This document shows positions 8,749-18,337 of a stretch of DNA of 57,213 bases, piece after piece. The DNA is from Acetobacteraceae bacterium (GTDB lineage: Bacteria; Pseudomonadota; Alphaproteobacteria; Acetobacterales; Acetobacteraceae). Location: the NCBI GenBank assembly GCA_030041255.1, contig JASHOF010000084.1:1-57213 (forward strand). Reading direction: 5' to 3'. How positions within the stretch are numbered: the first letter of the stretch is position 1; each line of letters starts with the position of its first letter. A model generated the notes under the pieces. The model worked only from the letters and a program-made list of their open reading frames with translations. It ran no database searches and was not told the origin of the DNA. Made by a program: the position numbers and the translations under genes.

Positions 8749-11016
8749 TCAGCGCGGTAGTGGTTCCGTCAGCCGTTCGAGCGTGATCGGGAAGCGGCGG
8801 ATGCGGCGGCCGGTGGCGTGCCAGACCGCGTTGGCGACCGCGCCGGCGGTGCCGGTGATCGCGATTTCGCCGACGCCCTTGATGCCGAGCGCGTTGACGT
8901 GGCGGTCCTCCTCCGCGACCAGGATCGCCTCGATCGAGGGAATATCGGCATTCACCGGCACGTGGTACTCGCCGAGATTCGGGTTCATCGGGCGACCCGA
9001 GCGCGAATCGAACGCGCCGTGCTCGTGCAGGGCGAAGGACACGCCCCAGATCATGCCGCCATAATACTGGCTCCGCACCAGCCGCGGATTGATGATCCGC
9101 CCGGCGGCGAAGGCGCCGACCAGACGAGTGACGCGGATCTGCCCGAGTTCGGGATCGACCTTGACTTCGGCGAACACCGCGCCATGCGCGTGCATCGCAT
9201 AGTTCGCCTGGGCGACCGGATCGGCGGCGCTGCTGCCCCGGCCTTCGATTTCGGCAAGGCCGGCGCGATTGAGGATGTCGGCATAGCTCTCGCTTCTCGA
9301 CTCGTCGTCGCGGCGGAACAGCCGGCCGCCGCGCGCGATCACCCCGGCATTCCCGGCGCCGAACAGGGCCGAGCGTTCATCCCCGGTGGCCAGCGCCGCG
9401 AGCTTTGCGATCGCCTCCGCGCCAGCCCCGGCAATCGCCATGCCGGCCGTCGCGGTATGCGCAGATCCGCCGGCGATGCCGGCATCGGGCAGGTCGGAGG
9501 AGCCGGAGCGGAACTCCATTTGTTCGAGGCTGAGGCCGAGCCCGTCGGCCGCAATCTGGGCCAGCGCCGTCCAGGCGCCTTGGCCCATGTCCTCAGCGCC
9601 GGTCTCGACGATGCCGGTGCCATCCTTTCGGATCACCGCGCGCGCCTGGCCCTGGAACATCAAGGCGGGGAATGTCGCGGTGCCGACGCCCCAGCCGACC
9701 AGGAGCCCGGACGCATCGCACATCTCCCGCGGCTTCAGTGGGCGCGCCTGCCAGCCGAAGCGTTCGGCGCCCTCGGCGTAGCAGGCGCGCAATGCCTTCG
9801 AAGAGAACGGCTTGCCGGAAATCGGCTCCAGCTCGGCGTAATTGCGGAGGCGAAAGGCGAGCGGGTCCATCCCGCATGCCTCGGCCATCTCGTCGATGGC
9901 GCTTTCGAGCGCGATGGAACCACTGGCCTCGCCGGGGGCGCGCATGAAGGTCGGCGTTCCGGTGTCGAGCCGGACCGCTTCGTAGGAGGTGCGGATGGCG
10001 GGGCTCGCATAGAGCGTGTGCGAGACGTCCGAGGCCGGCTCGAAGAAGTCGTCGAACGTGCTGCTGGCCGTCCGGGTATGGTGAGAGAGCGCGAGCAGCG
10101 CGCCGTCCGCGCTGGTGGCCAGGCGCAGCGTCTGCCGCGTCGGCGCGCGATGGCCGACCGGGCCGAACATCTGCTCCCGCCGCAGCACCAGCTTGACCGG
10201 CCTGCCGACCAGGCGGGCCGCCATGATGCCGAGCACCTGCGGCCCGGTGAACAGGCCCTTGCAGCCGAAGCCGCCGCCGAGGAAGGGGCTCCGGATCAGG
10301 ATGTTCTCCGCTGGAATGCCGAACAGCCCGGCGATACGCGCCTGAGCCATGGCGAGCCCCTGGCTCGGCGTATCGACGGTCAGGGTATCGCCGTCCCAGG
10401 CGGCGACGATCGCGTGCGGCTCCATCGGGTTGTGGAATTGCGTCGGCGTCTCATAGGTCGCTTCGATGCGCCGCGACGAACGGGCGAGTCCCGCCTCGAC
10501 ATCGCCGATCTCTGTCTCGGAAGGCTGGCCGACACCGACCGCCGGCGGCACGAAGCTCTCGGCGGCATCGAGGCGGGCGCGGGGAGCCTCTTCCTCGTAA
10601 CGGGGGGAGAGGAGCGCGGCACCTTCCGTCGCCGCTTCCAGGGTCTCGGCGATGACCACGGCGATGGGCTGGTTCGCATACCGCACGCGGTCGTTCTGCA
10701 GAAGCTCGAGTCTCCGCATGAACGGATTGGTCTTGGCGTCCGGATCGAGGGCGAGCGGCGGCTTGTTGGCGGAGGTCATGATCTCGACGACGCCGGGATG
10801 CGCTTTGGCTGCTGCGACGTCGAGTAGGGCAACTCGGCCGCGTGCGATACTGCTGACCGCAAGCACGGCATAGAGCATGCCCGGCGGGTGGTTGTCGGCC
10901 GCAAAGCGCGCGCCGCCGCTGACTTTCAGGATGCCGTCGCGGCGGGTGAGCGGCTGGCCGATAGTGGATCCGTGCCGGAGGTGGGCCGGCGCCGCGCTCA
11001 ACACGATCTCAGGCAT
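8749..11016 (-). CDS. molybdopterin-binding subunit, xanthine dehydrogenase / aldehyde oxidase family
   Basis: The large catalytic subunit (755 residues) of a three-subunit molybdenum hydroxylase. It holds the Mo-molybdopterin cofactor and hydroxylates an aldehyde or N-heterocycle with water-derived oxygen. PFLGGGFGCKG and the glycine-rich GGSAHTATAGMA are cofactor-contact regions, and the C-terminal KGVGEIAITGTAGAVANA holds the Glu typical of the active site. I chose the ATG at 11016, which overlaps the FAD gene stop by 8 bases; earlier in-frame sequence is arginine- and proline-rich shadow. No Tat signal is seen, so it is probably cytoplasmic. The substrate is not determined. Confidence 0.9.
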   Translation of the reverse strand: MPEIVLSAAPAHLRHGSTIGQPLTRRDGILKVSGGARFAADNHPPGMLYAVLAVSSIARGRVALLDVAAAKAHPGVVEIMTSANKPPLALDPDAKTNPFMRRLELLQNDRVRYANQPIAVVIAETLEAATEGAALLSPRYEEEAPRARLDAAESFVPPAVGVGQPSETEIGDVEAGLARSSRRIEATYETPTQFHNPMEPHAIVAAWDGDTLTVDTPSQGLAMAQARIAGLFGIPAENILIRSPFLGGGFGCKGLFTGPQVLGIMAARLVGRPVKLVLRREQMFGPVGHRAPTRQTLRLATSADGALLALSHHTRTASSTFDDFFEPASDVSHTLYASPAIRTSYEAVRLDTGTPTFMRAPGEASGSIALESAIDEMAEACGMDPLAFRLRNYAELEPISGKPFSSKALRACYAEGAERFGWQARPLKPREMCDASGLLVGWGVGTATFPALMFQGQARAVIRKDGTGIVETGAEDMGQGAWTALAQIAADGLGLSLEQMEFRSGSSDLPDAGIAGGSAHTATAGMAIAGAGAEAIAKLAALATGDERSALFGAGNAGVIARGGRLFRRDDESRSESYADILNRAGLAEIEGRGSSAADPVAQANYAMHAHGAVFAEVKVDPELGQIRVTRLVGAFAAGRIINPRLVRSQYYGGMIWGVSFALHEHGAFDSRSGRPMNPNLGEYHVPVNADIPSIEAILVAEEDRHVNALGIKGVGEIAITGTAGAVANAVWHATGRRIRRFPITLERLTEPLPR

Positions 11017-12064
11017 GCAGAACTCCGGCAACGGGGGCGAAGGGAGAGGCGGGAAGCGCGGGCAGGCGCGCGGGTGTGCCGGCGGCGGCCAGCGCGAGCG
11101 CACGCGCGACGATCCGGTGGGCGAGTTCGATCTTGAAAGCGTTGTCGCCGGATGGTCTTGCATCGGCGAGCGCCGCCGCTGCGGCGCGATCGAAGTGAGG
11201 GCGATCCGGGCCGACGCCGATCAACGTCCTCTCGGCCAGGCGGGCCCGCCAGGGCTTCGGCGCGACGCCCCCAAGGGCGATGCGCGCCGCGACGATCGCG
11301 CCCTGCTCGATCCGGAGCGCGGCGGCGGCCGAGGCGACAGCGAAGGCAAAGGAGGTGCGGTCGCGTATCTTGAGATAGCGTACGTGCCGCGAAAAGGACG
11401 CGGCTTCCGCCGGCAGGCGAACGGCGATGATCAGCTCGCCCGGCTCGAGCACGCTCTCCTGTTCGGGCGTCTCGCCGGGCAGGCGGTGGAAGCCTTCGAG
11501 CGGTACCGCGCGCTCGCCTCTCTTGCCCGCGATCTCGACCACCGCATCGAGCGCAACCAGCGCGACGCAGAAGTCCGACGGGTGCGTCGCGATGCAGTGC
11601 TCGCTCCATCCGAGCACGGCAGCGTTGCGCGTCTCACCGCCGCGCGCTTCGCAGCCGGCGCCGGGCTGACGTTTGTTGCAGGCGCCGGCGACATCGTAGA
11701 AATAGGCGCAGCGCGTTCGCTGCAGGAGATTGCCGCCGACTGTCGCCATGTTGCGGAGCTGGGCCGAGGCGCCGGAGAGCAGCGCTTCTGCAACCGCGGG
11801 GAAGCGGCGCGCGAACTCCGGATCGTGCGCGAGGTCGGCGTTCCGCACCAGGGCGCCGATACGGACGCCGCCATCGGCGAGCCACTCGATCGCGCCGAGC
11901 CCGGGCAAGCGCGAGACATCGACGAGACGGCCCGGCCGGACGACGCCGCCCTTCATCAGGTCGAGCAGGTTGGTGCCGCCGGCGAGATAGGCCGCACCGG
12001 GTTCCGAAGCCGCCGCGATGGCTTCCGCGAACGTCGCCGGCCTGACGTAATCGAAGCGGTTCAT
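11009..12064 (-). CDS. FAD-binding subunit, xanthine dehydrogenase family
   Basis: The medium subunit (351 residues), which passes electrons between the iron-sulfur subunit and the external acceptor. AYLAGGTNLLDLMK is the FAD-binding loop and NMATVGGNLLQRTRC the second flavin-contact motif. FYDVAGACNKRQPGAGC follows; these cysteines resemble the extra [4Fe-4S] site known in PaoB/HCR-type subunits. The start ATG shares ATGA with the stop of the upstream [2Fe-2S] gene, and its 3' end overlaps the large-subunit start, so all three are translationally coupled. Confidence 0.9.
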   Translation of the reverse strand: MNRFDYVRPATFAEAIAAASEPGAAYLAGGTNLLDLMKGGVVRPGRLVDVSRLPGLGAIEWLADGGVRIGALVRNADLAHDPEFARRFPAVAEALLSGASAQLRNMATVGGNLLQRTRCAYFYDVAGACNKRQPGAGCEARGGETRNAAVLGWSEHCIATHPSDFCVALVALDAVVEIAGKRGERAVPLEGFHRLPGETPEQESVLEPGELIIAVRLPAEAASFSRHVRYLKIRDRTSFAFAVASAAAALRIEQGAIVAARIALGGVAPKPWRARLAERTLIGVGPDRPHFDRAAAAALADARPSGDNAFKIELAHRIVARALALAAAGTPARLPALPASPFAPVAGVLHA

Positions 12065-12558
12065 GCGGCCTCCGCACGGTCGCGTTCGGCAAGCCGGCGT
12101 CCGGCATCCAGGATTGCGGCGGTGATGCCGGCATAGGCACCGCAGCGGCAAATGTTGCCGCTCATGCCTTCCCGGATACGCTCGGGATCATCGCCGGCAT
12201 GGCCTTCGAGGATCAGGCCGACCGCGCTCATGATCTGGCCGGGCGTGCAGAAGCCGCATTGGAAACCGTCATGGGCGATGAAAGCCTCCTGCACGGGATG
12301 CAGTGCACCCTCCTCGGCCAACCCCTCGATGGTGAGGACCCGCGCTCCGTCACAGCTCGCGGCCAGTGCGAGGCAGGAATTGATCCGCCGCCCGTCCACG
12401 AGAACCGTGCAGGCACCGCACTGGCCGCGGTCGCAGCCCTTCTTGGTCCCGGTCAGGCCGAGGCGTTCGCGGAGGAGATCGAGCAGCGTCACGCGCGGGT
12501 CGTCCAGGGCGACTTCCCGCGCCACGCCGTTCACGCTAAGCAAAACCGACACGCTCAT
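12061..12558 (-). CDS. [2Fe-2S]-binding subunit, xanthine dehydrogenase family
   Basis: The small subunit (165 residues), first gene of the operon. It carries two [2Fe-2S] clusters: a plant-ferredoxin type with CDRGQCGACTVLVDGRRINSC, and a helical one with CGFCTPGQ and CRCGAY. It relays electrons from the molybdenum site to FAD. The order small-medium-large matches the paoABC/yagTSR and isoquinoline 1-oxidoreductase-like systems. No signal peptide is visible, unlike PaoA. Confidence 0.93.
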   Translation of the reverse strand: MSVSVLLSVNGVAREVALDDPRVTLLDLLRERLGLTGTKKGCDRGQCGACTVLVDGRRINSCLALAASCDGARVLTIEGLAEEGALHPVQEAFIAHDGFQCGFCTPGQIMSAVGLILEGHAGDDPERIREGMSGNICRCGAYAGITAAILDAGRRLAERDRAEAA

Positions 12559-12739
12559 CCAGTGCTCCGTTTCGTGCTCTTATCGAATGCAACTTGCGCC
12601 CAGACCGGCTGGGCCGTGCGGAGAATCGGAACGCCGCGGCAACATGCCGGACGCCTTTTCGGGAAATGCCCGCCGCTTCGGCGCGCGGCGGGCCGGGACG
12701 GCGGCGTTGCCGTCGCCTTCCGTTGTTCTTTCGGATATA

Positions 12740-12754
12740 CGGAGGATGCCTCCG
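12740..12754. promoter_or_regulatory. inverted repeat in the divergent TetR / molybdenum hydroxylase promoter region
   Basis: CGGAGGATGCCTCCG has 6-bp perfect arms around 3 bases. It lies 22 bases before the TetR start and within the 218-base gap shared with the divergent hydroxylase operon. TetR proteins usually bind such sites near their own gene. The arms are shorter than in most TetR operators. Confidence 0.35.
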
Positions 12755-12776
12755 CTTTGCAAGACGCCTCGGAGAG

Positions 12777-13394
12777 ATGAGCGGCGAGAAGGTCAACCCC
12801 GTGCGCAAGACAGCCAGGCAGCCGCGCACCGATGCGCTGCGCAATCGCGAGCGCCTGCTCGTGGCGGCGAAGGCGGTGTTCAGCGCCGGCGGCCCGGAGG
12901 CGAGCCAGGAGGCCGTCGCGCGGCGCGCCGGCGTCGGCATCGGTACGCTCTATCGGCATTTTCCGACCCGCGAAGCGTTGTTCGAGGCGGTCTATCGGCG
13001 CGAGGTCGATCAGCTTGTCGATCTCGCCGGGCAATGGCAGGGCGAAACCCTGCCGCTCGAAGCCTTGCGCCGCTGGCTGCGCTGCAATGTGGAGTTCGTC
13101 GCCACGAAGAAAGGGATGGCGGCGGCGCTGGCGCTGGCGGCGCATGGCAACTCGGAACTCTCCGCCTATTCCTTCGAGCGCCTGACCAGCGCGCTCGGGA
13201 TGCTGCTGGCGCGCGCGGCGGCGGCGGGCGAGATCCGTTCCGACATCAGCCCGGAGGACCTGCTGCGGGCGTTGGTAGGCATGTGCGTGATCCACGACCG
13301 GCCCGGCTGGCAGGCCGGCGCGTTGCGTCTGGTCGATGTGCTTGTGGACGGGTTGCGCTCAAGTGCGCCGGCTGCGAGGCTTGGTGCCGATTGA
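12777..13394 (+). CDS. TetR/AcrR-family transcriptional regulator
   Basis: A 205-residue one-component repressor. The N-terminal helix-turn-helix spans about residues 14-60, with EAVARRAGVGIGTLYRHFPTREALFEAVY as the hallmark recognition region. The rest is a helical ligand-binding domain with no assignable ligand. The start is ATG at 12777. It is divergent to the molybdenum hydroxylase operon, so by position it likely controls that operon and itself. Confidence 0.9.
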   Translation: MSGEKVNPVRKTARQPRTDALRNRERLLVAAKAVFSAGGPEASQEAVARRAGVGIGTLYRHFPTREALFEAVYRREVDQLVDLAGQWQGETLPLEALRRWLRCNVEFVATKKGMAAALALAAHGNSELSAYSFERLTSALGMLLARAAAAGEIRSDISPEDLLRALVGMCVIHDRPGWQAGALRLVDVLVDGLRSSAPAARLGAD

Positions 13395-13429
13395 TGCGCC
13401 GTAGCGGTCGGCGCACTACTCTTTATTTT

Positions 13430-13494
13430 CAGTGGCCTGCTGATCCCCTTTTCGTTTGCTGCCGATGCCAGCAAACGGCGGGGGCAGGACACTG
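13430..13494 (+). repeat. dispersed long-hairpin repeat, family 1, copy 1
   Basis: A 65-base imperfect palindrome between the TetR gene and the indolepyruvate oxidoreductase gene. The outer arms CAGTGGCCTGC and GCAGGACACTG pair at 10 of 11 positions. CCCC pairs with GGGG, and the inner arms CGTTTGCTG (13453-13461) and CAGCAAACG (13469-13477) pair perfectly around 7 bases. A T-rich stretch precedes it. Copy 2 is at 37295-37358 on the other strand, with a partial copy at 53843. A second AGCAGGACACTGG occurs at 13533-13545. Confidence 0.7.
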
Positions 13495-13608
13495 GGAGGG
13501 GAGCGATGCCCGGTTCTGCTCTGCCGCGGCAGCAGCAGGACACTGGCAGGGCGGATCGCGGGTCTCCATAATGGTTCGGCGGGCAGAGCGCGCCGCAGGG
13601 AGAATCTG

Positions 13609-16600
13609 ATGGATTCCGGGCTCGGAGCCGCCGCCATCGGGCTCGAAAGCCGGTTCGTCGATCTGGACGTGCCGGTCCTGCTCTCCGGCATCCAGGCGCT
13701 GGTGCGGGTCCTGCTCGAACAGGCCCGGCTCGATCGGGCGGCGGGGCACAGCACGGCCGGCCTCGTCTCCGGCTATCGCGGCTCGCCGCTCGGCGGTGTC
13801 GATCTCGAGCTCTGGCATCAGGCGAAGCTGCTCAAGGCCAGCGACATCCGCTTTCAGCCGGGTCTGAATGAGGACCTTGCGGCAACGATGCTGTGGGGCG
13901 CGCAGCAGGTCGACGTCTTTCCGGGCAAGCGCGTCGATGGCGTGTTCGGCATGTGGTACGGCAAGGGGCCGGGCGTCGAACGCAGCGGCGATGCACTGCA
14001 TGCGGCCAATATCTTCGGCACCTCGCGGCTGGGCGGTGTGCTCGCGGTTTCCGGCGACGATCACGCCGCGCATTCTTCCACTTATCCGCACCAGACGGAG
14101 CCGGTCTTCCATTCGGCGATGATCCCGGTGCTGGTGCCGGCCGATGTCGGAGAGATCCTGGATTTCGGCCTGGCCGGGATTGCCTTGTCACGTTTCGCCG
14201 GCTGCTGGGTGGCGTTGAAGACGATCGCCGAAACGGCAGAGCAATCGGCGACTCTGGTCGTGCCCGCGGTGCGTGAGTTCAGGGCGCCGGACTTTCCGAT
14301 CCCGCCGCACGGCCTGAACTATGACGTGCGTTTGCCCTGGCCGGAGCGTCGCGCCGAACTGGAGCGGCGGCTGGTCGAGGAACGCCTGCCGGCGGCGGTG
14401 GCGTTTGCCGCTGCGAACGGGCTCGACCGGCACATCGCCGGTGACGCCGCGGCTCCGCTCGGCCTCGTCACCATCGGCAAGGCGCATCACGACGCCATGC
14501 GCGCCTTGGCCATGCTCGGGCTTGCCGGCAGCCCCGCGATCGCCGTTTACAAGCTCGGCCTGGCATGGCCGGTCAACGCCGAAGGATTGAGAAAATTTGC
14601 CGACGGCAAGCGCGGGATTCTCGTCGTCGAGGAGAAGCGCGGCCTCGTCGAGAGAGAGGTGCGCGACGCGCTCTACAATCTGCCGGCCGAGCGACGGCCG
14701 TGGGTCTGCGGCAAGCACGACGTCGAAAATTCGCCGCTCCTGCCGGCGGTCGGGGAGCTTTCGCCGGAGATCGTTGCGCCGTCTCTCGCCCACTTCCTGC
14801 GCCGCTTCGGCATCGCGGTGGAAGATCCCCTCCTGCCGCCGCCGTTCGAGCGGCCGGGCGGGCTCCTGGTCCGGCTGCCGACCTTCTGCGCCGGCTGCCC
14901 GCACAACACCTCGACCCGGCTGCCGGAGGGAAGCTTTGCCTCGGCCGGCATCGGCTGCCACACCATGGTGATCGAAGGCTGGGGTCCGACCCGCACCTTC
15001 ACGCACATGGGCGGTGAGGGCGTGACCTGGGCCGGGCTTGCGCCGTTCGTTGCGACACCGCACCTGTTCGCCAACATGGGCGACGGCACCTACCAGCACT
15101 CGGGCATTCTCGCGATCCGCCAGGCGGTCGCGGCGAGCGCCCCGATCACCTACAAGATTCTCTTCAACGACGCGGTGGCAATGACCGGCGGGCAGCCGGT
15201 GGAGGGTCATCCCACGGTCGTGCAGATCGCAGAGCAGCTTGCTGCCGAAGGGGTGAAGCGAATCGCCGTGGTGGCGGACGATCCGGGCCGCCTGCCGTCG
15301 GCGGCGCTGCTGCCGCGCGGCACGATGCGCGCGGGGCGGACACAACTCGAGGCGGTGCAGCGCGAACTCGGCGCAACGGAAGGCGTCAGCGTCATCATCT
15401 ACGATCAGGTCTGTGCGACGGAAAAGCGCCGGCGGCGCAAGCGCGGCCTGATGCCCGAGGCCACGCGAAGCGTGCTGATCAACGCCGAGGTGTGCGAAAA
15501 CTGCGGCGATTGCACGGCCCAGTCCCACTGCATCGCGATCGAGCCGGTCGAGACGCCGTTCGGCCGCAAGCGGCGCATCTCGCCGAACGCCTGCAACGCC
15601 GACTTCTCCTGCCTCAAGGGGTTCTGCCCGAGCTTCGTCACCATCGCGGGCGCGCATCTTAAGCGGCAGGAGGCCGAGATCCTGGCCCGCGAGGCGGAGC
15701 TTGCGGCAGCGCTCGAAGAGGCGGCGTGGCAGGACGTGGCATTACCATGGCGCGCGCTCTGCGCCGGGATCGGCGGCGGCGGAATCGTCACCACCGGCGC
15801 GATCGTGGCGATGGCCGCCCATCTCGAAGGCCGTGCCGTGCGGACGCTCTCCTTCACCGGGCTCGCGCAAAAGAACGGCCCGGTCATCTCGCACCTGCAG
15901 ATCGCGCGCGCCGAGGCCGATCTCGATGTCGTCCGCATCCCCCGCGCCGGCGCGGATCTGATGCTGGCGGCCGATCTCGCGGTGGCCTCGAGCGGCGGCG
16001 TTCTGGATCGCTGCCGCAAGGACGCGGCGGTGATCGGTAATCTGGACCTTGCCGCGACGGTGGCCTTCATGGGCGCGCGCGACCTTCCGATCGATGCCGA
16101 GCGCCATCGCCGTGTCATCATCGGCATGACCGACGCGGCACGTTCCTGCTATCTGCACGCCGGCACGATCGCCGAGCGGCTGTTCGGCACGACGCAGGCG
16201 CTGAATACGCTGCTGCTCGGCCTGGCGTGGCAGCGTGGCGACATTCCGGTCGGCCGCGCGGCGCTGGAACGCGCGATCGAGCTGAACGGCGCGGCAGTGG
16301 CGATGAATCGCCGCGCCTTCCTGTGGGGCCGCATTCTCTCGAGGCACCCGGAACTGGCCGCCGACATTCTCGCGGAAAGCCCCGGCATGGCGCCGCCGCA
16401 GGACCTCGAAACGATCGTCTCCACGCGTGCGGCCGCGCTCGCTTCCTACCAGGACGGGCGGCTGGCCCGGCACTATCGGGCACGCGTGGCGGAAATCGCC
16501 GCCCGTGAGAGTGACCTCACCGGCGCACCCGGCCCGCTTGCCCGCGCTGCTGCGGAAAATCTCCATCGTGTGCTGGCGTACAAGGACGAATACGAAGTGG

Positions 16601-17028
16601 CGCGCCTGCATGCGAACACCGAATACGGGCCGAAGCCGGTGTTCCATCTCTCTCCGCCGCTGCCGCTCGGCCGCGATCCGGCCACCGGAAGAAGGCGCAA
16701 GTTGGCACTCCCCGGTTGGGCGGCGCTGCCGCTGTTCCGCGCGCTCAGCCACGGCAAACGGCTGCGCGGCGGCCCGTTCGACGTGTTCGGCTGGCAGAAG
16801 GAACGGCGGATGGAGCGACAGATGATCCGCGATTACGAGGCGGATCTGGCGCTGATCGCCTCCGGCCTCTCAGTGGAGAAACTGGACGCCGCGATCGCGC
16901 TTGCCTCCTGGCCGGATGGCGTACGCGGCTTCGGGCCGGTGAAGCAGGCGGCGAGAGAAGCGGCGATGGCCGAGCGGCAACGATTGCTGGCGGCGTTTTC
17001 CGCGCCCTCCGTTCGCCGCGCCGCCTGA
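13609..17028 (+). CDS. indolepyruvate ferredoxin oxidoreductase family protein (fused alpha and beta parts)
   Basis: A 1139-residue thiamine-diphosphate enzyme that oxidatively decarboxylates aryl or other 2-oxo acids to acyl-CoA, reducing ferredoxin. The N-terminal pyrimidine-binding part has AGLVSGYRGSPLGGVD. The TPP-binding region has GDGTYQHSGILAIRQ and then NDAVAMTGGQPVEGHP. Cysteines CENCGDCTAQSHC and CNADFSCLKGFC can hold clusters. The gamma-like domain begins near GIGGGGIVTTGAIVAMAAH. The ATG at 13609 has GGGAGA just upstream. An acyl-CoA dehydrogenase follows at 28 bases, suggesting a shared amino-acid or aromatic-acid breakdown route. Confidence 0.92.
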   Translation: MDSGLGAAAIGLESRFVDLDVPVLLSGIQALVRVLLEQARLDRAAGHSTAGLVSGYRGSPLGGVDLELWHQAKLLKASDIRFQPGLNEDLAATMLWGAQQVDVFPGKRVDGVFGMWYGKGPGVERSGDALHAANIFGTSRLGGVLAVSGDDHAAHSSTYPHQTEPVFHSAMIPVLVPADVGEILDFGLAGIALSRFAGCWVALKTIAETAEQSATLVVPAVREFRAPDFPIPPHGLNYDVRLPWPERRAELERRLVEERLPAAVAFAAANGLDRHIAGDAAAPLGLVTIGKAHHDAMRALAMLGLAGSPAIAVYKLGLAWPVNAEGLRKFADGKRGILVVEEKRGLVEREVRDALYNLPAERRPWVCGKHDVENSPLLPAVGELSPEIVAPSLAHFLRRFGIAVEDPLLPPPFERPGGLLVRLPTFCAGCPHNTSTRLPEGSFASAGIGCHTMVIEGWGPTRTFTHMGGEGVTWAGLAPFVATPHLFANMGDGTYQHSGILAIRQAVAASAPITYKILFNDAVAMTGGQPVEGHPTVVQIAEQLAAEGVKRIAVVADDPGRLPSAALLPRGTMRAGRTQLEAVQRELGATEGVSVIIYDQVCATEKRRRRKRGLMPEATRSVLINAEVCENCGDCTAQSHCIAIEPVETPFGRKRRISPNACNADFSCLKGFCPSFVTIAGAHLKRQEAEILAREAELAAALEEAAWQDVALPWRALCAGIGGGGIVTTGAIVAMAAHLEGRAVRTLSFTGLAQKNGPVISHLQIARAEADLDVVRIPRAGADLMLAADLAVASSGGVLDRCRKDAAVIGNLDLAATVAFMGARDLPIDAERHRRVIIGMTDAARSCYLHAGTIAERLFGTTQALNTLLLGLAWQRGDIPVGRAALERAIELNGAAVAMNRRAFLWGRILSRHPELAADILAESPGMAPPQDLETIVSTRAAALASYQDGRLARHYRARVAEIAARESDLTGAPGPLARAAAENLHRVLAYKDEYEVARLHANTEYGPKPVFHLSPPLPLGRDPATGRRRKLALPGWAALPLFRALSHGKRLRGGPFDVFGWQKERRMERQMIRDYEADLALIASGLSVEKLDAAIALASWPDGVRGFGPVKQAAREAAMAERQRLLAAFSAPSVRRAA

Positions 17029-17056
17029 GAGGATCGAATGGAAGAGGGGACGGAAG

Positions 17057-18193
17057 ATGCTTGAACAGACTCCCCCGGAAGCGGATCTGGCGGTCATCGA
17101 AACAGTTCGCCGCTTCGCGCACGAGCGGCTCACGCCGGGTGCCGCGGCACGAGAGAAGGCGCGCGCGATCGAGCCCGAACTGATCCGCGAGCTTGGCGAG
17201 CTTGGGCTGTTCGGCGCCACGATCGACCCCCAGTGGGGCGGGGCCGGGCTCGATGAAGTGACCTACGCGCTCGCGCTCGAGGAAATCGCCGCCGGCGATG
17301 CCTCCGTCTCCACCATGATCACCGTGCACAATGCGCCGACCTGCCTGATCCTCGAACGGTACGGCACCACGGCACAGAAGGAGCGGTGGCTGCGCCCGCT
17401 CGCCAGCGGCCGGATGGTTGGCTCCTTCGCGCTCACCGAGCCCGGCACCGGCTCAGACGCCGCGGCCATCCGCACCCGCGCGAAGCGGCGCAACGGGTAC
17501 TACGTCATCGACGGCAGCAAGCAGTTCATCTCGAACGCCCGCGTCGCCGGCGCGGTCGTGATGTTCGCGGTCACCGATCCGGCGGCGGGCAAGCACGGCA
17601 TCTCCTGCTTCGTCGTCAGTCCCGACATGCCGGGGTTCACGGTGGCCAAGCTCGAGGAGAAGCTCGGGCAGAAGGCGTCCGACACCTGCCAGCTTGCCTT
17701 CAATGCGATGGAGGTGCCGGACGAGCAGCGAATCGGGGCCGAGGGCGAGGGCTATCGCATGGCGCTTTCCACCCTGGAATCCGGCCGCATCGGCGTGGCC
17801 GCGCAAAGCGTCGGCATGGCGCGCGCCGCGCTCGACTATGCAATCGGCTACGCCAAGGAGCGAAAAAGCTTCGGCAAGCCGATCATCGAGCACCAGGCAG
17901 TGGGATTCCGGCTGGCGGAGGCGAAGACCCGGCTCGAAGCGGCGCGCCAGCTCACCCTCCTCGCCGCGCGGCTGAAGCGGGATGGCAAGCCGGCCCTGGA
18001 GGCGGCCTGCATGGCCAAGCTGTTCGCCTCCGAGGCGGCCGAGCAGATTTGCAGCGACGCGCTGCAGACCCTCGGCGGCTATGGCTACCTCGCCGACTAT
18101 CCGCTGGAGCGGATCCTGCGCGACGTGCGCGTCTGCAAGATCTACGAAGGCACCTCGGACGTGCAGAAGATGATCCTGCAACGCCTGCTCTGA
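17057..18193 (+). CDS. acyl-CoA dehydrogenase
   Basis: An FAD enzyme that introduces a 2,3-double bond into an acyl-CoA and passes electrons to ETF. Its 378 residues match the short/medium-chain family. Signature 1 region FALTEPGTGSDAAAI binds flavin and substrate. The catalytic base is most likely Glu364 in KIYEGTSDVQ near the end, as in short-chain and butyryl-CoA enzymes. ALQTLGGYGYLADYPLERILRD is signature 2. It follows the 2-oxoacid oxidoreductase, so its acyl-CoA may be that enzyme's product or a downstream intermediate; this is inference. Confidence 0.93.
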   Translation: MLEQTPPEADLAVIETVRRFAHERLTPGAAAREKARAIEPELIRELGELGLFGATIDPQWGGAGLDEVTYALALEEIAAGDASVSTMITVHNAPTCLILERYGTTAQKERWLRPLASGRMVGSFALTEPGTGSDAAAIRTRAKRRNGYYVIDGSKQFISNARVAGAVVMFAVTDPAAGKHGISCFVVSPDMPGFTVAKLEEKLGQKASDTCQLAFNAMEVPDEQRIGAEGEGYRMALSTLESGRIGVAAQSVGMARAALDYAIGYAKERKSFGKPIIEHQAVGFRLAEAKTRLEAARQLTLLAARLKRDGKPALEAACMAKLFASEAAEQICSDALQTLGGYGYLADYPLERILRDVRVCKIYEGTSDVQKMILQRLL

Positions 18194-18337
18194 CGGCAAC
18201 AGCCTGCGTGCCTGCCGCATGGGGGCTTTGTCCTGGCGGCGACGCGCTCGGTGGCGCACGCGGTGCCTCCTGTATCGCAGGCCACGTCCGCGCCGGCCCG
18301 TGGATCGCTATTGCCGGGCGCGCCACTCGGGGTTTCT

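Noticed and set aside
8818-10827. A 669-codon plus-strand open frame opposite the molybdenum subunit
   Set aside because: It is a shadow of the well-conserved molybdopterin subunit, with no family motif of its own.
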